Source of the DNA: Ga0077527 sp945862135
Lineage (GTDB): Bacteria > Pseudomonadota > Gammaproteobacteria > Burkholderiales > SG8-41
Direction: 5' to 3'
DNA length: 64,000 nt
Assembly (NCBI GenBank): GCA_964203275.1
Contig: CAXNMF010000011.1
Coordinates: 1-64,000 of the forward strand
Shown: one piece after another, positions 8,098 through 15,707 of the stretch
Position numbering within the stretch: the first letter of the stretch is position 1
How the letters are laid out: every line of letters starts with the position of its first letter
Translations under genes and position numbers: made by a program
The notes under the pieces: model-generated
Database searches by the model: none
Told to the model about the DNA's origin: nothing
Seen by the model: the letters and a program-made list of their open reading frames with translations, nothing else

Positions 8098-8649
8098 TTA
8101 ATCGAAGGTATCTGCGTCAGAGAGTGGTTTGCCGGCAATGTCTTTCGCTGCGAGCTTCGGTTCGCCCGTCAGTGGCCATTGAATGCCCAGCGCCGGATCG
8201 TTCCACAGCAACGAGCGTTCATGTTCGGGGAACCAGTAATCCGTTGTTTTATAAAGAAATTCAGCATATTCACTGGTGACGACAAAACCGTGACCGAAAC
8301 CCGGTGGTATCCACAGCTGGCGATTGTTGGCCGCAGACAGCGTGACGCCGGTCCATTTGCCGAAGGTCGGTGAACTGCGGCGCAGGTCCACTGAGACATC
8401 AAACACTTCGCCTACGGTCACGCGGACCAGTTTTCCCTGTGGATGCTGGATCTGGTAATGCAGGCCGCGCAAAACACCCTGCGCCGAGCGGCTGTGATTG
8501 TCCTGCACGAACTGCACTTTAAGTCCGGTGAGATTTTCGAAATCGCGCTGGTTGAAACTTTCAAAAAAGAAACCGCGATGGTCGCCGAAAACCTTGGGTT
8601 CGAGGATCAGGACTTCGGGAAGTTCGGTGGGGATGACGGTAAACGGCAC
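8098..8649 (-). CDS. rmlC: dTDP-4-dehydrorhamnose 3,5-epimerase
   Basis: Third enzyme of dTDP-L-rhamnose synthesis, cytoplasmic: it epimerises C3 and C5 of dTDP-4-keto-6-deoxy-glucose. 183 aa, the standard cupin-fold length. Visible motifs are FGDHRGFFFESFN, FVQDNHSRSAQGVLRGLHYQ (the catalytic His is in GLHYQ), DVSVDLRRSSPTFGKW, IPPGFGHGFVV and YKTTDYW. It is the last gene of rmlB-D-A-C on the minus strand, 10 bases after the rmlA stop. The product is needed for rhamnose in lipopolysaccharide or exopolysaccharide. Intact. Confidence 0.96.
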   Translation of the reverse strand: MPFTVIPTELPEVLILEPKVFGDHRGFFFESFNQRDFENLTGLKVQFVQDNHSRSAQGVLRGLHYQIQHPQGKLVRVTVGEVFDVSVDLRRSSPTFGKWTGVTLSAANNRQLWIPPGFGHGFVVTSEYAEFLYKTTDYWFPEHERSLLWNDPALGIQWPLTGEPKLAAKDIAGKPLSDADTFD

Positions 8650-8659
8650 GGCCGGCTCC

Positions 8660-9539
8660 TTATTTCAGCAGGCTGAGCAGGTACTGCCCGTAGCCGTTTT
8701 TGGCCAGCGGTGTGGCCAGTTTGCGGATCTGTTCGCCATCGATCCATTTCAGCGCGTAAGCGATCTCTTCCGGGCAGGCCACCATCAGTCCCTGGCGCTT
8801 TTGCAGCGTGGAGATGAAGGTCGCTGCTTCGAGAAGGCTTTCGTGGGTGCCGGTATCGAGCCAGGCAAAACCGCGGCCCATGATCTCGACGTTGAGCTGG
8901 CCTTTCTGCAGATACTTGTTGTTCAGGTCGGTGATTTCCAGCTCGCCGCGCGGTGACGGCTTGAGGTCGGCGGCAATATCACAGACCTGCGTGTCGTAGA
9001 AATAGAGGCCGGTGACCGCGTAGTTGCTTTTCGGCTGCTTGGGTTTTTCTTCGATGCTCAGCGCGCGCTGGTTCTTGTCGAAATCGACCACGCCGTAACG
9101 TTCCGGATCGTGTACGTGATACGCAAACACGCTGGCGCCTTCGCTGCGCGTGTTGGCGTTTTTCAGCAGCATGGTCAGGTCGTGACCGTAGAAAATGTTG
9201 TCGCCGAGGATCAGCGTGCTCGGATGGTCGCCGACGAATTCACGGCCGATGATGAAGGCCTGAGCGAGGCCGTCGGGCGAGGGCTGCACGGCGTAGCTGG
9301 ATGCTCATGCCCCACTGGCTGCCGTCACCCAGCAGATCCCTGAAGCGCGGCGTGTCCTGCGGCGTCGAGATCACCAGCACTTCGCGGATGCCTGCCAGCA
9401 TCAGCGTGGTCAGCGGGTAATAGATCATCGGCTTGTCGTAGACCGGCATCAACTGCTTGGAGACGGTCTGCGTGATCGGGTAGAGCCGGGTGCCGGAGCC
9501 GCCGGCCAGGATGATGCCCTTGCGGTTCTTGGTGGTCAG
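8660..9539 (-). CDS. rmlA: Glucose-1-phosphate thymidylyltransferase (frameshifted)
   Basis: First enzyme of dTDP-L-rhamnose synthesis: glucose-1-phosphate plus dTTP gives dTDP-glucose. The N-terminus KGIILAGGSGTRLYPIT is the nucleotide-binding signature, followed by KQLMPVYDKPMIYYPL. One extra base near 9296 breaks the frame after SQWGMSIQ; the rest (PSPDGLAQAFIIGREF, GDNIFYGHDL, WLDTGTHESLLEA) follows in another frame. With the base removed the protein is 292 aa, normal for the family. There is no ATG, GTG or TTG at the expected start. The codon there is CTG at 9539–9537, and inserting one A before its TG would restore ATG, so a second base is probably missing. As written it is in frame with rmlD. 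Confidence 0.9.
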
Positions 9540-9544
9540 TGTTT

Positions 9545-10436
9545 TCTTAGAGGATTTGTTGAAGCTTACATGTTGCAGGCTTTCCTGCCACGGCGGCAGG
9601 CGCAGCGCGAAGGTGTTGCGGAAGCGGCTGGTATCCAGCCGCGAATTGGCCGGCCGTTTCGCCGGCGTCGGATATTGCGCGGTGGTGATCGGCGCAATGT
9701 TGTCCGGTGTGGCTTTCAGCGGTTTGCCGGCGGCAATGGCCGTGCCGATCACGAACCGCGCGTAGTCGCACCAGTGTGTTTCGCCGCTGTTGACGGCGTT
9801 GTAAATGCCGTAGGGAAATTTTTCAGCGCCTTCGCGTGCGTAACGCCCGACCAGTTGCGCGGTCAGGTCGGCCAGCAGCGCGGCCGAAGTCGGTGCGCCG
9901 AACTGGTCGGCGACCACGGTCAGTTTTTCGCGATCCGCAGCCAGACGCAGCATGGTCTTGGCGAAATTGCCGCCGTGCGCACCGTAAACCCAACTGGTGC
10001 GCAGAATCAGGTGGCGCGGGTTGGTCTGATCAGCGCTCGTTCGCCGGCGAGCTTGCTCTGGCCGTAGGCGCTTTGCGGATTGGGCGTGTCGTCTTCGCGG
10101 TAAGCGCCGGACTTGGTTGCCGTCAAAAATGTAATCGGTGGAGTAATGCACCACCAGTGCGCCGAGTTTGGCGGCTTCTTCGCCGAGGATGCCGGGTGCG
10201 ACGGCGTTGATCGCGTTTGCAGTTTCTTTTTCCGATTCCGCCTTGTCGACAGCGGTATAAGCCGCGGCGTTCACGATCACATCCGGCCTGACCTGCTGCA
10301 CCAGCGCTCGGATGGCATCGGCATTGGTCATGTCACAGCCTTGGCGGTCAACGGCGACCACTTCGCCCAATACGGACAGCGCGCGGGTCAGCTCAAAACC
10401 GACCTGGCCGTTTTTGCCGGTGACCAGCAGTTTCAC
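9545..10436 (-). CDS. rmlD: dTDP-4-dehydrorhamnose reductase (frameshifted)
   Basis: Last enzyme of dTDP-L-rhamnose synthesis, an NAD(P)H-dependent reductase of the extended SDR type. I start at GTG 10436, whose GTGA overlaps the rmlB stop. Motifs: KLLVTGKNGQVGFEL, NAAAYTAVDKAE, HYSTDYIFDGN, RTSWVYGAHGGNF and the C-terminal PPWQESLQHV. Between about 10117 (one extra base after FDGN) and about 10028 (one missing base before QTNPRH) the frame is shifted. Read in the other frame this part gives KSGAYREDDTPNPQSAYGQSKLAGERAL, which is normal RmlD. The end is also damaged: no stop occurs in frame, but one missing base near 9560 would give a stop at 9547. Confidence 0.9.
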
Positions 10437-11498
10437 GCCTTGGCTCCGTACTGCTTGCCGACCCATTCACGGTAGGCGCCGTTGATGATGTTTTGCACCC
10501 AGCCCTGGTTGTCGAGATACCACTGCACGGTCTTGCGGATGCCGGTCTCGAAGGTTTCGGCAGGTTTCCAGCCGAGTTCGCGTTCGAGCTTGGTGGCGTC
10601 GATCGCGTAACGGCGGTCATGGCCGGGGCGGTCTTTGACGAATGTGATCTGCGTGCGATACGACGCGCCATCCTTGCGCGGGCTCAGTTCGTCGAGGATG
10701 TCGCACAGCACATGCACCACATCCAGATTGGCTTTTTCGTTCCAGCCGCCGACGTTGTAGACCTCGCCGAGTTTGCCGCCTTCGAGCACGCGGCGAATCG
10801 CCGAGCAGTGGTCTTTGACGTACAGCCAGTCGCGGATCTGCTGGCCGTCGCCGTAGATCGGCAGCGGCTTTCCGGCGAGTGCATTGTGGATGCATCAGCG
10901 GAATCAATTTTTCCGGGAAATGGAAGGGGCCGTAGTTGTTGGAGCAGTTGGTGGTTAGCACCGGCAGGCCGTAGGTGTGGTGATAGGCGCGCACCAGGTG
11001 ATCGCTGGCGGCCTTGCTCGCCGAGTAGGGGCTGTTCGGTTCGTAGCGGTTGGTTTCGCTGAAGGCCGGATCTGTTTTGGAGAGTGATCCATACACTTCA
11101 TCCGTGGACACATGCAGGAAACGGAATTCCGTTTTCGCTGCGCCTTCCAGCGTGTTCCAGTAAGCGCGCACGGCTTCGAGCAGGCGGAAGGTGCCGACGA
11201 TATTGGTCTGGATGAAATCTTCCGGGCCGTGGATCGAGCGGTCCACATGGGACTCCGCTGCAAAATTTACGATGGCCCGCGGCTTGTGTTCAGCCAGCAG
11301 TTTGGCGACCAGTGCAGAATCGCCGATGTCGCCGTGGGCGAAGATGTGGCCGGCGTTGTCTTTCAGGCTGACCAGGTTCTCGAGATTGCCGGCGTAGGTG
11401 AGTTTGTCGAGATTGATGACGGGCTCATTGCTGCCGGCCAGCCAGTCGAGCACAAAATTGGCGCCGATGAATCCGGCGCCGCCAGTGACTAGAAGCAT
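10433..11498 (-). CDS. rmlB: dTDP-glucose 4,6-dehydratase (frameshifted)
   Basis: Second enzyme of dTDP-L-rhamnose synthesis, NAD-dependent extended SDR. The N-terminus MLLVTGGAGFIGANFV is the Rossmann GxxGxxG; HVSTDEVYG holds the catalytic Asp-Glu pair and YSASKAASD is the YxxxK site; NCSNNYGPFHFPEKLIPLM follows. An extra base near 10893 breaks the frame. Reading on in the other frame gives IHNALAGKPLPIYGDGQQIRDW and a normal C-terminus ending at 10433. Repaired length is 354 aa, typical for RmlB. It is the first gene of the operon, and its stop overlaps the rmlD start. Confidence 0.93.
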
Positions 11499-11680
11499 GT
11501 GTTACTCCGAAAACGCATTTTTGGGGTGCCTGCTCCGGAAGAAACGGCGTTGATGATGCCGTTCCGGATCGTTATTTCGAGAGTGTGATTGTAGGCGTAC
11601 CGGCCCGGCATGGCTAACGCCGGGATTTCTACCGGATTATCCCTGCCCGATATGACAAAACCACTGCGTTGCGGGTAGCC

Positions 11681-11710
11681 GGAACCGGCTATCGGGCATT
11701 GGCCGGTTCC
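11681..11710 (-). terminator. Possible terminator hairpin after the amidohydrolase gene
   Basis: GGAACCGG (11681–11688) and CCGGTTCC (11703–11710) form a perfect 8-bp inverted repeat 28 bases past the stop of the minus-strand gene at 11738. No clear T-run follows on the minus strand, so termination is only suggested. The rest of 11499–11737 holds nothing I can name apart from the 18-bp tandem repeat at 11715. Confidence 0.35.
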
Positions 11711-11714
11711 TATT

Positions 11715-11750
11715 GCAGCTTGGTTGAAGCCGGCAGCTTAGTTGAAACCG
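11715..11750. repeat. Imperfect 18-bp tandem duplication over a stop codon
   Basis: GCAGCTTGGTTGAAGCCG (11715–11732) is followed at once by GCAGCTTAGTTGAAACCG (11733–11750), 16 of 18 bases identical. The second unit contains the stop codon of the amidohydrolase gene on the minus strand, so the last codons of that gene (GFN) have a duplicate just beyond the stop. Confidence 0.8.
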
Positions 11751-12616
11751 TAGAGTTTGGCCGGGTTATCGACGAGTATTTTCTGGCGCAGGGCGGCATC
11801 CGGCGTCCAGGCATTGAACAGGTCGAGCAGGTGGCCATCTTCCGGCATGTCTTTTTCCATCCGCGGATGCGGCCAGTCGGTGCCCCAGATGATCTGCTCC
11901 GGATTGGCGCGCACCAGTGCTTCGTGAATCAGTTTGGCATCCGGGTAATCCGGATACTGTGTTGATACACGATACGAGCCCGAGACTTTGACCCAGATTT
12001 TGCCTTCGCCCAGCAGCCGGCACATCTGCTGCACGCCGGGTTGGTTGACGCCGAGTTTGCCGTCCACATTGCCCATGTGATCGAGCACGACGGGCAGCTT
12101 CCAGTTCTTGAAAAATGGCATCGCGCTGTCGAGCGCATTGGCATCCATCATGAACTGCGCGATCAGGCCGAGCTCGGCCATGATCGGCGCCAGCGTTTCA
12201 AAGGACTGCATGCCCAGCGAGCTGAAACCCACGCCATGCGGCATGTGATGAAAACGCAGCGCGCGTACGCCGAGGTCGGCCATGCGTTTGATTTCATCGC
12301 GGCCGGTGTCGGGTTTGACGATGCAGGTCGCACGCAGGCGCTTGGGTTCACGCTGCAACGCATCCAGCACCACGCTGTTGTCGGTGCCGTGGGCATTGCC
12401 CTGCACGATCACGCCGCGCGCCATGCCCAGCGCGTCGAGCATTTTCAGCAGGTTTTCCAGCGGCGCATCGTCCGGCGTATAGGAGCGTGAATCGGCAAAC
12501 GGGAATTTCGACCGCGGCCCGAACAGATGAAAGTGCGTGTCGCAGGCGCCGGCCGGCGTGGGGATTTTTGGCGCGCGGGTGTCGGCGATCGGGGGCAGGC
12601 AGGGCAGCAGGTCCAT
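11738..12616 (-). CDS. Amidohydrolase-family (TIM-barrel) metal-dependent hydrolase, PDC-hydrolase-like
   Basis: 292-aa member of the amidohydrolase_2 family (PF04909), closest in appearance to 2-pyrone-4,6-dicarboxylate lactonase LigI and related lactone hydrolases. Motifs: CDTHFHLFG (first metal-binding HxH after strand 1), PVVLDHMGNVD, and WGTDWPHPR (metal-binding Asp near the C-terminus). I start at ATG 12616 with GGAAGAA upstream; the longer frame from 12664 adds 16 residues without a ribosome binding site. A role in ring-cleavage or lactone hydrolysis during aromatic degradation fits the family but is not proven. It is divergent from the deacetylase-fold gene at 12735. Confidence 0.82.
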   Translation of the reverse strand: MDLLPCLPPIADTRAPKIPTPAGACDTHFHLFGPRSKFPFADSRSYTPDDAPLENLLKMLDALGMARGVIVQGNAHGTDNSVVLDALQREPKRLRATCIVKPDTGRDEIKRMADLGVRALRFHHMPHGVGFSSLGMQSFETLAPIMAELGLIAQFMMDANALDSAMPFFKNWKLPVVLDHMGNVDGKLGVNQPGVQQMCRLLGEGKIWVKVSGSYRVSTQYPDYPDAKLIHEALVRANPEQIIWGTDWPHPRMEKDMPEDGHLLDLFNAWTPDAALRQKILVDNPAKLYGFN

Positions 12617-12698
12617 ATTGTTGTTCTTCCGGGGTTCTTCGTCAGGGGCTTGATGGTAGAGCAATGCGTGGGCCTGCTCAATTGCTGCGGCCCGTGTT

Positions 12699-12704
12699 TA
12701 TAAT
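12699..12704 (+). promoter_or_regulatory. Probable -10 box for the deacetylase-fold gene
   Basis: A perfect TATAAT lies 31 bases before ATG 12735; the -35 region (around 12676–12681) is poor. Transcription would begin near 12711, past the alternative ATG at 12708, which supports ATG 12735 as the true start. Confidence 0.45.
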
Positions 12705-12734
12705 CGAATGGACTATTCAATTTCCGGAGCCGAA

Positions 12735-13637
12735 ATGATCCCGTCGAAACGCCTGCCCTATGTGCCCTTGATCGACCGTCCGCCGCTGAAGCCGCCCGCG
12801 GGCGTGCGCCTGATTGTCTGGCCGGTGGTCAACGTCGAAGTCTGGGACATCAAGCGGCCGATGCCGCGGCAGGTGCTGCCGCCGCCGACGCACATCACGC
12901 GCCTGCCGGACTTCGCGCACTGGGCCTGGCATGAGTATGGCAACCGCGTCGGCTTCTGGCGCATCAAGCAGGCGCTGGATGATCTCGACATCAAGGCTTC
13001 GCTGTTCACCAACGGCCGCATCTGCACCGATTACACGCGCATTGCCGAGGAAGCGCTCAAATCGAAATGGGAATTTGTCGGCCATTCCTGGGACCAGCAG
13101 CCAACCCATATTGAAAAAGACCAGCGCGCGATGATCCAACGCACGGTCAAGCAGATCAAATCCTTCACCGGCAAGGCGCCCGTCGGCTGGCTGGCGCCGG
13201 GACTGACCGAGACCCTGTTCACGCCGGACTATCTGGCGGAAGCCGGAATCAAATATCTCGCCGACTGGGTCGTCGATGACGAGCCCTGCGAAATCAAGAC
13301 CGCGCACGGCAACGTCGTGTCGATGCCCTATACGCTGGAACTGAATGACATCGCGATGATGATGGTCCAGCACAACGTCGCTTCGGAATTCGAATCACGC
13401 TGCATGGACCAGTTCGAGCGGCTGTATGAAGAAGGCAAGGACCGCTTGAAGATCATGTGCATCGCCGTGCATCCCTACATCTCCGGCGTGCCGCACCGGA
13501 TCAAGTATTTCGAAAACGTGTTCCGCAAACTGCGCGACGAGAAGGGCGTGGTGTTCTGGACCGGTGAGGAGATTCTCAACTGGTATCGGCGATCGGCTAA
13601 GGCGCCGGTCAAGGCTGCGGTGAAGCGGCGGCGGTGA
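12735..13637 (+). CDS. Polysaccharide-deacetylase-fold (PuuE/allantoinase-like) protein
   Basis: 300-aa NodB-fold protein related to the PuuE-type allantoinase/deacetylase group. Typical features: an N-terminal RLPYVPLIDRPPLKPPAG lead, VNVEVWD, the RVGFWRIKQALDDLDIKASLFTNGRIC strand-helix block, EFVGHSWDQQPTHIEKDQRAMI and the GWLAPGLTET motif. Start ATG 12735 has GGAG about 9 bases upstream. No signal peptide, so it is cytoplasmic, which argues against cell-wall polysaccharide as substrate. Members of this branch often act on small amides or heterocycles; the true substrate is unknown. The C-terminus is basic (AVKRRR). Confidence 0.78.
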   Translation: MIPSKRLPYVPLIDRPPLKPPAGVRLIVWPVVNVEVWDIKRPMPRQVLPPPTHITRLPDFAHWAWHEYGNRVGFWRIKQALDDLDIKASLFTNGRICTDYTRIAEEALKSKWEFVGHSWDQQPTHIEKDQRAMIQRTVKQIKSFTGKAPVGWLAPGLTETLFTPDYLAEAGIKYLADWVVDDEPCEIKTAHGNVVSMPYTLELNDIAMMMVQHNVASEFESRCMDQFERLYEEGKDRLKIMCIAVHPYISGVPHRIKYFENVFRKLRDEKGVVFWTGEEILNWYRRSAKAPVKAAVKRRR

Positions 13638-13663
13638 GTGGTAAAAAGCTGTTTGAAAAATAT

Positions 13664-13724
13664 AATAAAATCAATGGGTTATGAATTTGACCATTGAAAA
13701 TTAACTAATAAAAACAATGACTTG
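13664..13724 (+). repeat. Two AT-rich intergenic elements with an inverted repeat between them
   Basis: AATAAAATCAATGGGTTA (13664–13681) and AATAAAAACAATGACTTG (13707–13724) are two copies of the element also seen at 3985 and elsewhere. Between them, TCAATGG (13671–13677) and CCATTGA (13691–13697) form a 7-bp inverted repeat with a 13-base loop. The region lies between the deacetylase-fold gene and the attI-like site. Confidence 0.5.
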
Positions 13725-13826
13725 GGTGTAGCAGGCGCCGGGTTTGCCGCTTTGTTATCACACTGGTGCGTGAGTGGTGTTCAACGCAAGGGTTTGAATC
13801 ATATGAACAAATTTACGTATCGGGGC

Positions 13827-13891
13827 GGGATGTTAACCGGCGGTGTGGGATGTTAACAGTCGTTTTTGCCGTATAAAACTAGTTAGCGCCC
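13827..13891 (+). other. attI-like recombination site
   Basis: Two direct copies of GGGATGTTAAC (13827–13837 and 13847–13857, 20 bases apart) are followed by CAGTCG, TAAAAC and the core site GTTAGCGCCC (13882–13891). In the class 1 integron attI1 site, two GATGTTA direct repeats about 19–20 bases apart are followed at a similar distance by CAGTCG, TAAAAC and GTTAGGC. The arrangement here is strikingly parallel: 33 bases from the second GATGTTA to the core, about 35 in attI1. A cassette gene starts two bases after the core. No integrase gene is adjacent. Confidence 0.5.
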
Positions 13892-13892
13892 T

Positions 13893-14309
13893 ATGCCTGA
13901 GCACTCTTGGATCTGCGCACATTGTGGTGAGAACAATCCGCCATTTACGGAGGCGTGCCGGAATTGTTATGAACGGCCCGCGCCTGGTGCTACACCCCGT
14001 GAGGCCCGAAGCAATACAAAGCCAATCAAAAAGCAAACTATCCTGGTCGGTATGGTTGTCGCCCTTGGAATGCTCACTTCCGGGTTCGTTGAGTATGTGT
14101 TCCTTGTGTTCGGGCTAGCCGCAGTCGGCAATTCCGGAGGGAGCATCCTTCCAGTGCTACTTCCAGCCCTTGCAGTGTCTGTTGCCTACATCTACGTGTG
14201 TGTCCGGCTGTTCCGGCGACACCGCCACGTCATGGCAGTAGTCGCTTCATGGAGTCCAATTCCAATTGTCGTCGCGCTTCCGTTCCTGCATGAACTCCTG
14301 TTTCTATAA
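13893..14309 (+). CDS. Cassette-borne zinc-ribbon membrane protein of unknown function
   Basis: 138 aa. Residues 6–23 form a RanBP2-type zinc ribbon (W, CxxC, N, CxxC: SWICAHCGENN…CRNC), followed by a short polar linker and three or four membrane segments (about residues 49–77, 83–105, 115–137). The ribbon should face the cytoplasm. ATG 13893 sits two bases after the GTTAGCGCCC core site, the normal position for an integron cassette gene. The 3' flank (14346) begins with the exact reverse complement of that core, which defines a cassette. Base composition is less GC-rich than the neighbours. I do not recognise a function; it might sense or modify something at the membrane. Confidence 0.7.
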   Translation: MPEHSWICAHCGENNPPFTEACRNCYERPAPGATPREARSNTKPIKKQTILVGMVVALGMLTSGFVEYVFLVFGLAAVGNSGGSILPVLLPALAVSVAYIYVCVRLFRRHRHVMAVVASWSPIPIVVALPFLHELLFL

Positions 14310-14345
14310 CTTGCAGCCTGTTGCCTTTAGGGTGTCTGGCTCTCA

Positions 14346-14414
14346 GGGCGCTAACCCTGCAGTCGAGCGGACCTGCGCGAAAAGCCGCGCAGGCCGCTCA
14401 CTTCCACGTTAGGA
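14346..14414 (+). other. attC site (59-base-element type) ending cassette 1
   Basis: It begins GGGCGCTAAC (14346–14355), the exact reverse complement of the core site GTTAGCGCCC at 13882, and ends CGTTAGGA with crossover expected between G14408 and T14409. The middle folds into GAGCGG (14365–14370), an unpaired A (14371) and CCTGCGCG (14372–14379), pairing perfectly with CGCGCAGG CCGCTC (14386–14399). A single extrahelical base in the stem is a hallmark of attC. Size about 69 bases, within the usual range. Confidence 0.8.
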
Positions 14415-14420
14415 GGACGG

Positions 14421-14804
14421 GTGTACGACGTAATCGATGTATTTATGTTCCTCGTGATATGCCTGCTCTCTGCTGTGAATTTTTGGTTGGGAGTTCGCTG
14501 GATCGCCAATGTTTCGTTGAACTGGCAGACTTGTTTTCTATTCGTCGCGATCCTTTTTGGTTTAAGTCGTGTACTAATTTCAATTTATCCGGCGGGTGAC
14601 GACGTATTATTAGTTTTACTAAGGCTCGCGATGCTAGTGGCGCTTGTTGGTTGCGTTATTGGAATGGTTGGAGTGGGTAAGGAAAAAAAATCGTTGGGAT
14701 TTGTGTGCGGCGTGAAGGTGGTTTTATTTGTAGGGATTCTGTCATTTCTAAGTGCTCATGTCCTTCGTTGGGTACTCAATGCCGTTCCAATTCCGTCCCC
14801 CTAA
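14421..14804 (+). CDS. Cassette-borne small membrane protein of unknown function
   Basis: 127 aa starting at GTG 14421, with AGGAGG at 14411–14416; the ribosome binding site overlaps the attC core, as is usual in cassettes. Four hydrophobic segments are visible (about residues 5–27, 35–56, 62–83, 93–118) with almost no soluble part. Codon use is much more AT-rich than in the flanking chromosome, which supports recent transfer. No family recognised. The gene ends at 14804, inside the inverse core of the next attC (14795–14805). Confidence 0.7.
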   Translation: MYDVIDVFMFLVICLLSAVNFWLGVRWIANVSLNWQTCFLFVAILFGLSRVLISIYPAGDDVLLVLLRLAMLVALVGCVIGMVGVGKEKKSLGFVCGVKVVLFVGILSFLSAHVLRWVLNAVPIPSP

Positions 14805-14820
14805 CTCAAACGTTAAGACC
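14795..14820 (+). other. Shortened attC-like site ending cassette 2
   Basis: CCGTCCCCCTAAC (14793–14805) matches 12 of 13 bases of the reverse complement of the start of cassette 2 (GTTAGGAGGACGG, 14408–14420). It is followed within a few bases by TCAAACGTTAAG, which resembles the right-hand L'/R' half of classical attC sites. The central stem-loop is missing, so this is probably a deleted attC. Confidence 0.55.
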
Positions 14821-14845
14821 AGAATAAATCCCGAAGCCTCTCTCC

Positions 14846-15322
14846 ATGAAGACAAGAAACATTCTCTTCCTGCTGGCATCCCATGGCCTGATCGTAGCAG
14901 TCGGGTTCGCGGCCGGGATCTACGTGCTGCCCATCCTGATCGCACCGGCCGCGCCAACAGTCGCCGAGGTGACGATGGCGGCGCAGTCGGCAAGCTACAC
15001 CGCCGAGTTCCGGCGTGACCTCAAGGACAGCGATGCGCTGCATTGGGGGGAGGGCAAAGTGTCGATCAGCGAAGGGGCCATTTCGCACATGGGCAAGCTG
15101 GCGCCGGGCCCGGATTACAAGCTCTACCTGTCGCCGGAGTTTGTTGAAACCGAAGTGGATTTCAAGCGGCTAAAGCCCAAGATGGCGCTGGTCGGGGACG
15201 TCAAAACCTTCAACAATTTTGTAGTCAATGTTCCGCCGGGCGTCAGCCCGTCGAAGTACACGACCGTCATCGTCTGGTGCGAGACGTTCAGCCAATTCAT
15301 CACGTCTGCCCGATACAAATAG
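14846..15322 (+). CDS. DM13-domain protein with N-terminal membrane anchor
   Basis: 158 aa. An N-terminal hydrophobic segment (residues 6–36) is an uncleaved anchor or signal; residues 63–155 form a DM13 domain: GEGKVSISEGAISHMGKL, APGPDYKLYLSP, a LVGDVKTFNNFVVNVP strand pair and the conserved TTVIVWCETFSQFITSA with its single Cys. DM13 is a small beta-barrel thought to take part in electron transfer or redox; the role in bacteria is unclear. It starts 26 bases after the core-like GTTAAGACC (14812), so it may be a third cassette. A clean inverse core (GGTCTTAAC) is not found after it, only GGTCT at 15345. Confidence 0.8.
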   Translation: MKTRNILFLLASHGLIVAVGFAAGIYVLPILIAPAAPTVAEVTMAAQSASYTAEFRRDLKDSDALHWGEGKVSISEGAISHMGKLAPGPDYKLYLSPEFVETEVDFKRLKPKMALVGDVKTFNNFVVNVPPGVSPSKYTTVIVWCETFSQFITSARYK

Positions 15323-15323
15323 C

Positions 15324-15342
15324 CGGGATGGTGTTTCCCGGT
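15324..15342 (+). terminator. Hairpin after the DM13 gene
   Basis: CCGGGA and TCCCGG enclose a 7-base loop (15324–15342), right after the DM13 stop codon. No T-run follows, so it is a weak terminator at best. Confidence 0.3.
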
Positions 15343-15365
15343 TCGGTCTGCAAGCAGCGTTAAAG

Positions 15366-15400
15366 TTTACATACGTTTATATGGCTTTCTATATGGTTTA
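15366..15400 (+). promoter_or_regulatory. Promoter and possible operator of brnTA
   Basis: TTTACA (15366–15371) and TATATG (15390–15395) with an 18-base spacer make a plausible promoter 22 bases before brnT. TATATGG occurs twice, at 15378–15384 and 15390–15396, 12 bases apart. This direct repeat overlaps the promoter and is a good candidate for the autoregulatory site bound by the BrnT–BrnA complex, as known for this family. Confidence 0.5.
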
Positions 15401-15416
15401 ATGCTAGTCTTTGCCT

Positions 15417-15707
15417 ATGGCAAGCTCTGATTTTGATTGGGATGCCGGCAAGAATGCTGAAAATCAGCAGAAGCATGGCGTTTCATTCTCCCGCGCTCAG
15501 CATGCCTTTGCTGATCCGCGGCGCGTGATTGCCAGAGACATCTCTCACAGTCAAACCGAAGAACGGTTTTACTGTTTTGGCGAGGTTGATGGTGGTGTTC
15601 TTACTGTGCGATTTACCTATCGCGCGTCTGTAATTCGAATAATCGGTGCCGGCTATTGGCGCAAAGGAAAGGCAATTTATGAGCGCGAAAATAAAATACA
15701 CGGATGA
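15417..15707 (+). CDS. brnT: BrnT family toxin
   Basis: 96-aa RelE-fold ribonuclease toxin of the BrnT/BrnA type II system. Family pattern: FDWDAGKNAENQQKHGVSFSRAQHAFADP at the start, HSQTEERFYCFGEVDGGVLTVRFTYR in the middle, then IRIIGAGYWRKGKAIYE. ATG 15417 is preferred over TTG 15411. It overlaps the antitoxin gene by 29 bases, the normal toxin-first order for brnTA. In this family the toxin cleaves RNA and blocks translation when the antitoxin is lost. It lies at the end of the cassette array; toxin–antitoxin modules are common stabilisers of such arrays. Confidence 0.9.
   Translation: MASSDFDWDAGKNAENQQKHGVSFSRAQHAFADPRRVIARDISHSQTEERFYCFGEVDGGVLTVRFTYRASVIRIIGAGYWRKGKAIYERENKIHG

Noticed and set aside
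8660..10436. Apparent RmlD–RmlA fusion protein: no stop codon and no ATG separates the two in the given frame.
   Set aside because: One missing base near 9560 restores a stop for rmlD at 9547, and one missing A near 9538 restores ATG for rmlA. Both genes also carry other indels, so a fusion created by errors is far likelier than a real one.
15345..15365. A third attC site after the DM13 gene.
   Set aside because: Only GGTCT of the expected inverse core GGTCTTAAC is present and no stem with an unpaired base is seen, so I do not call it a site.
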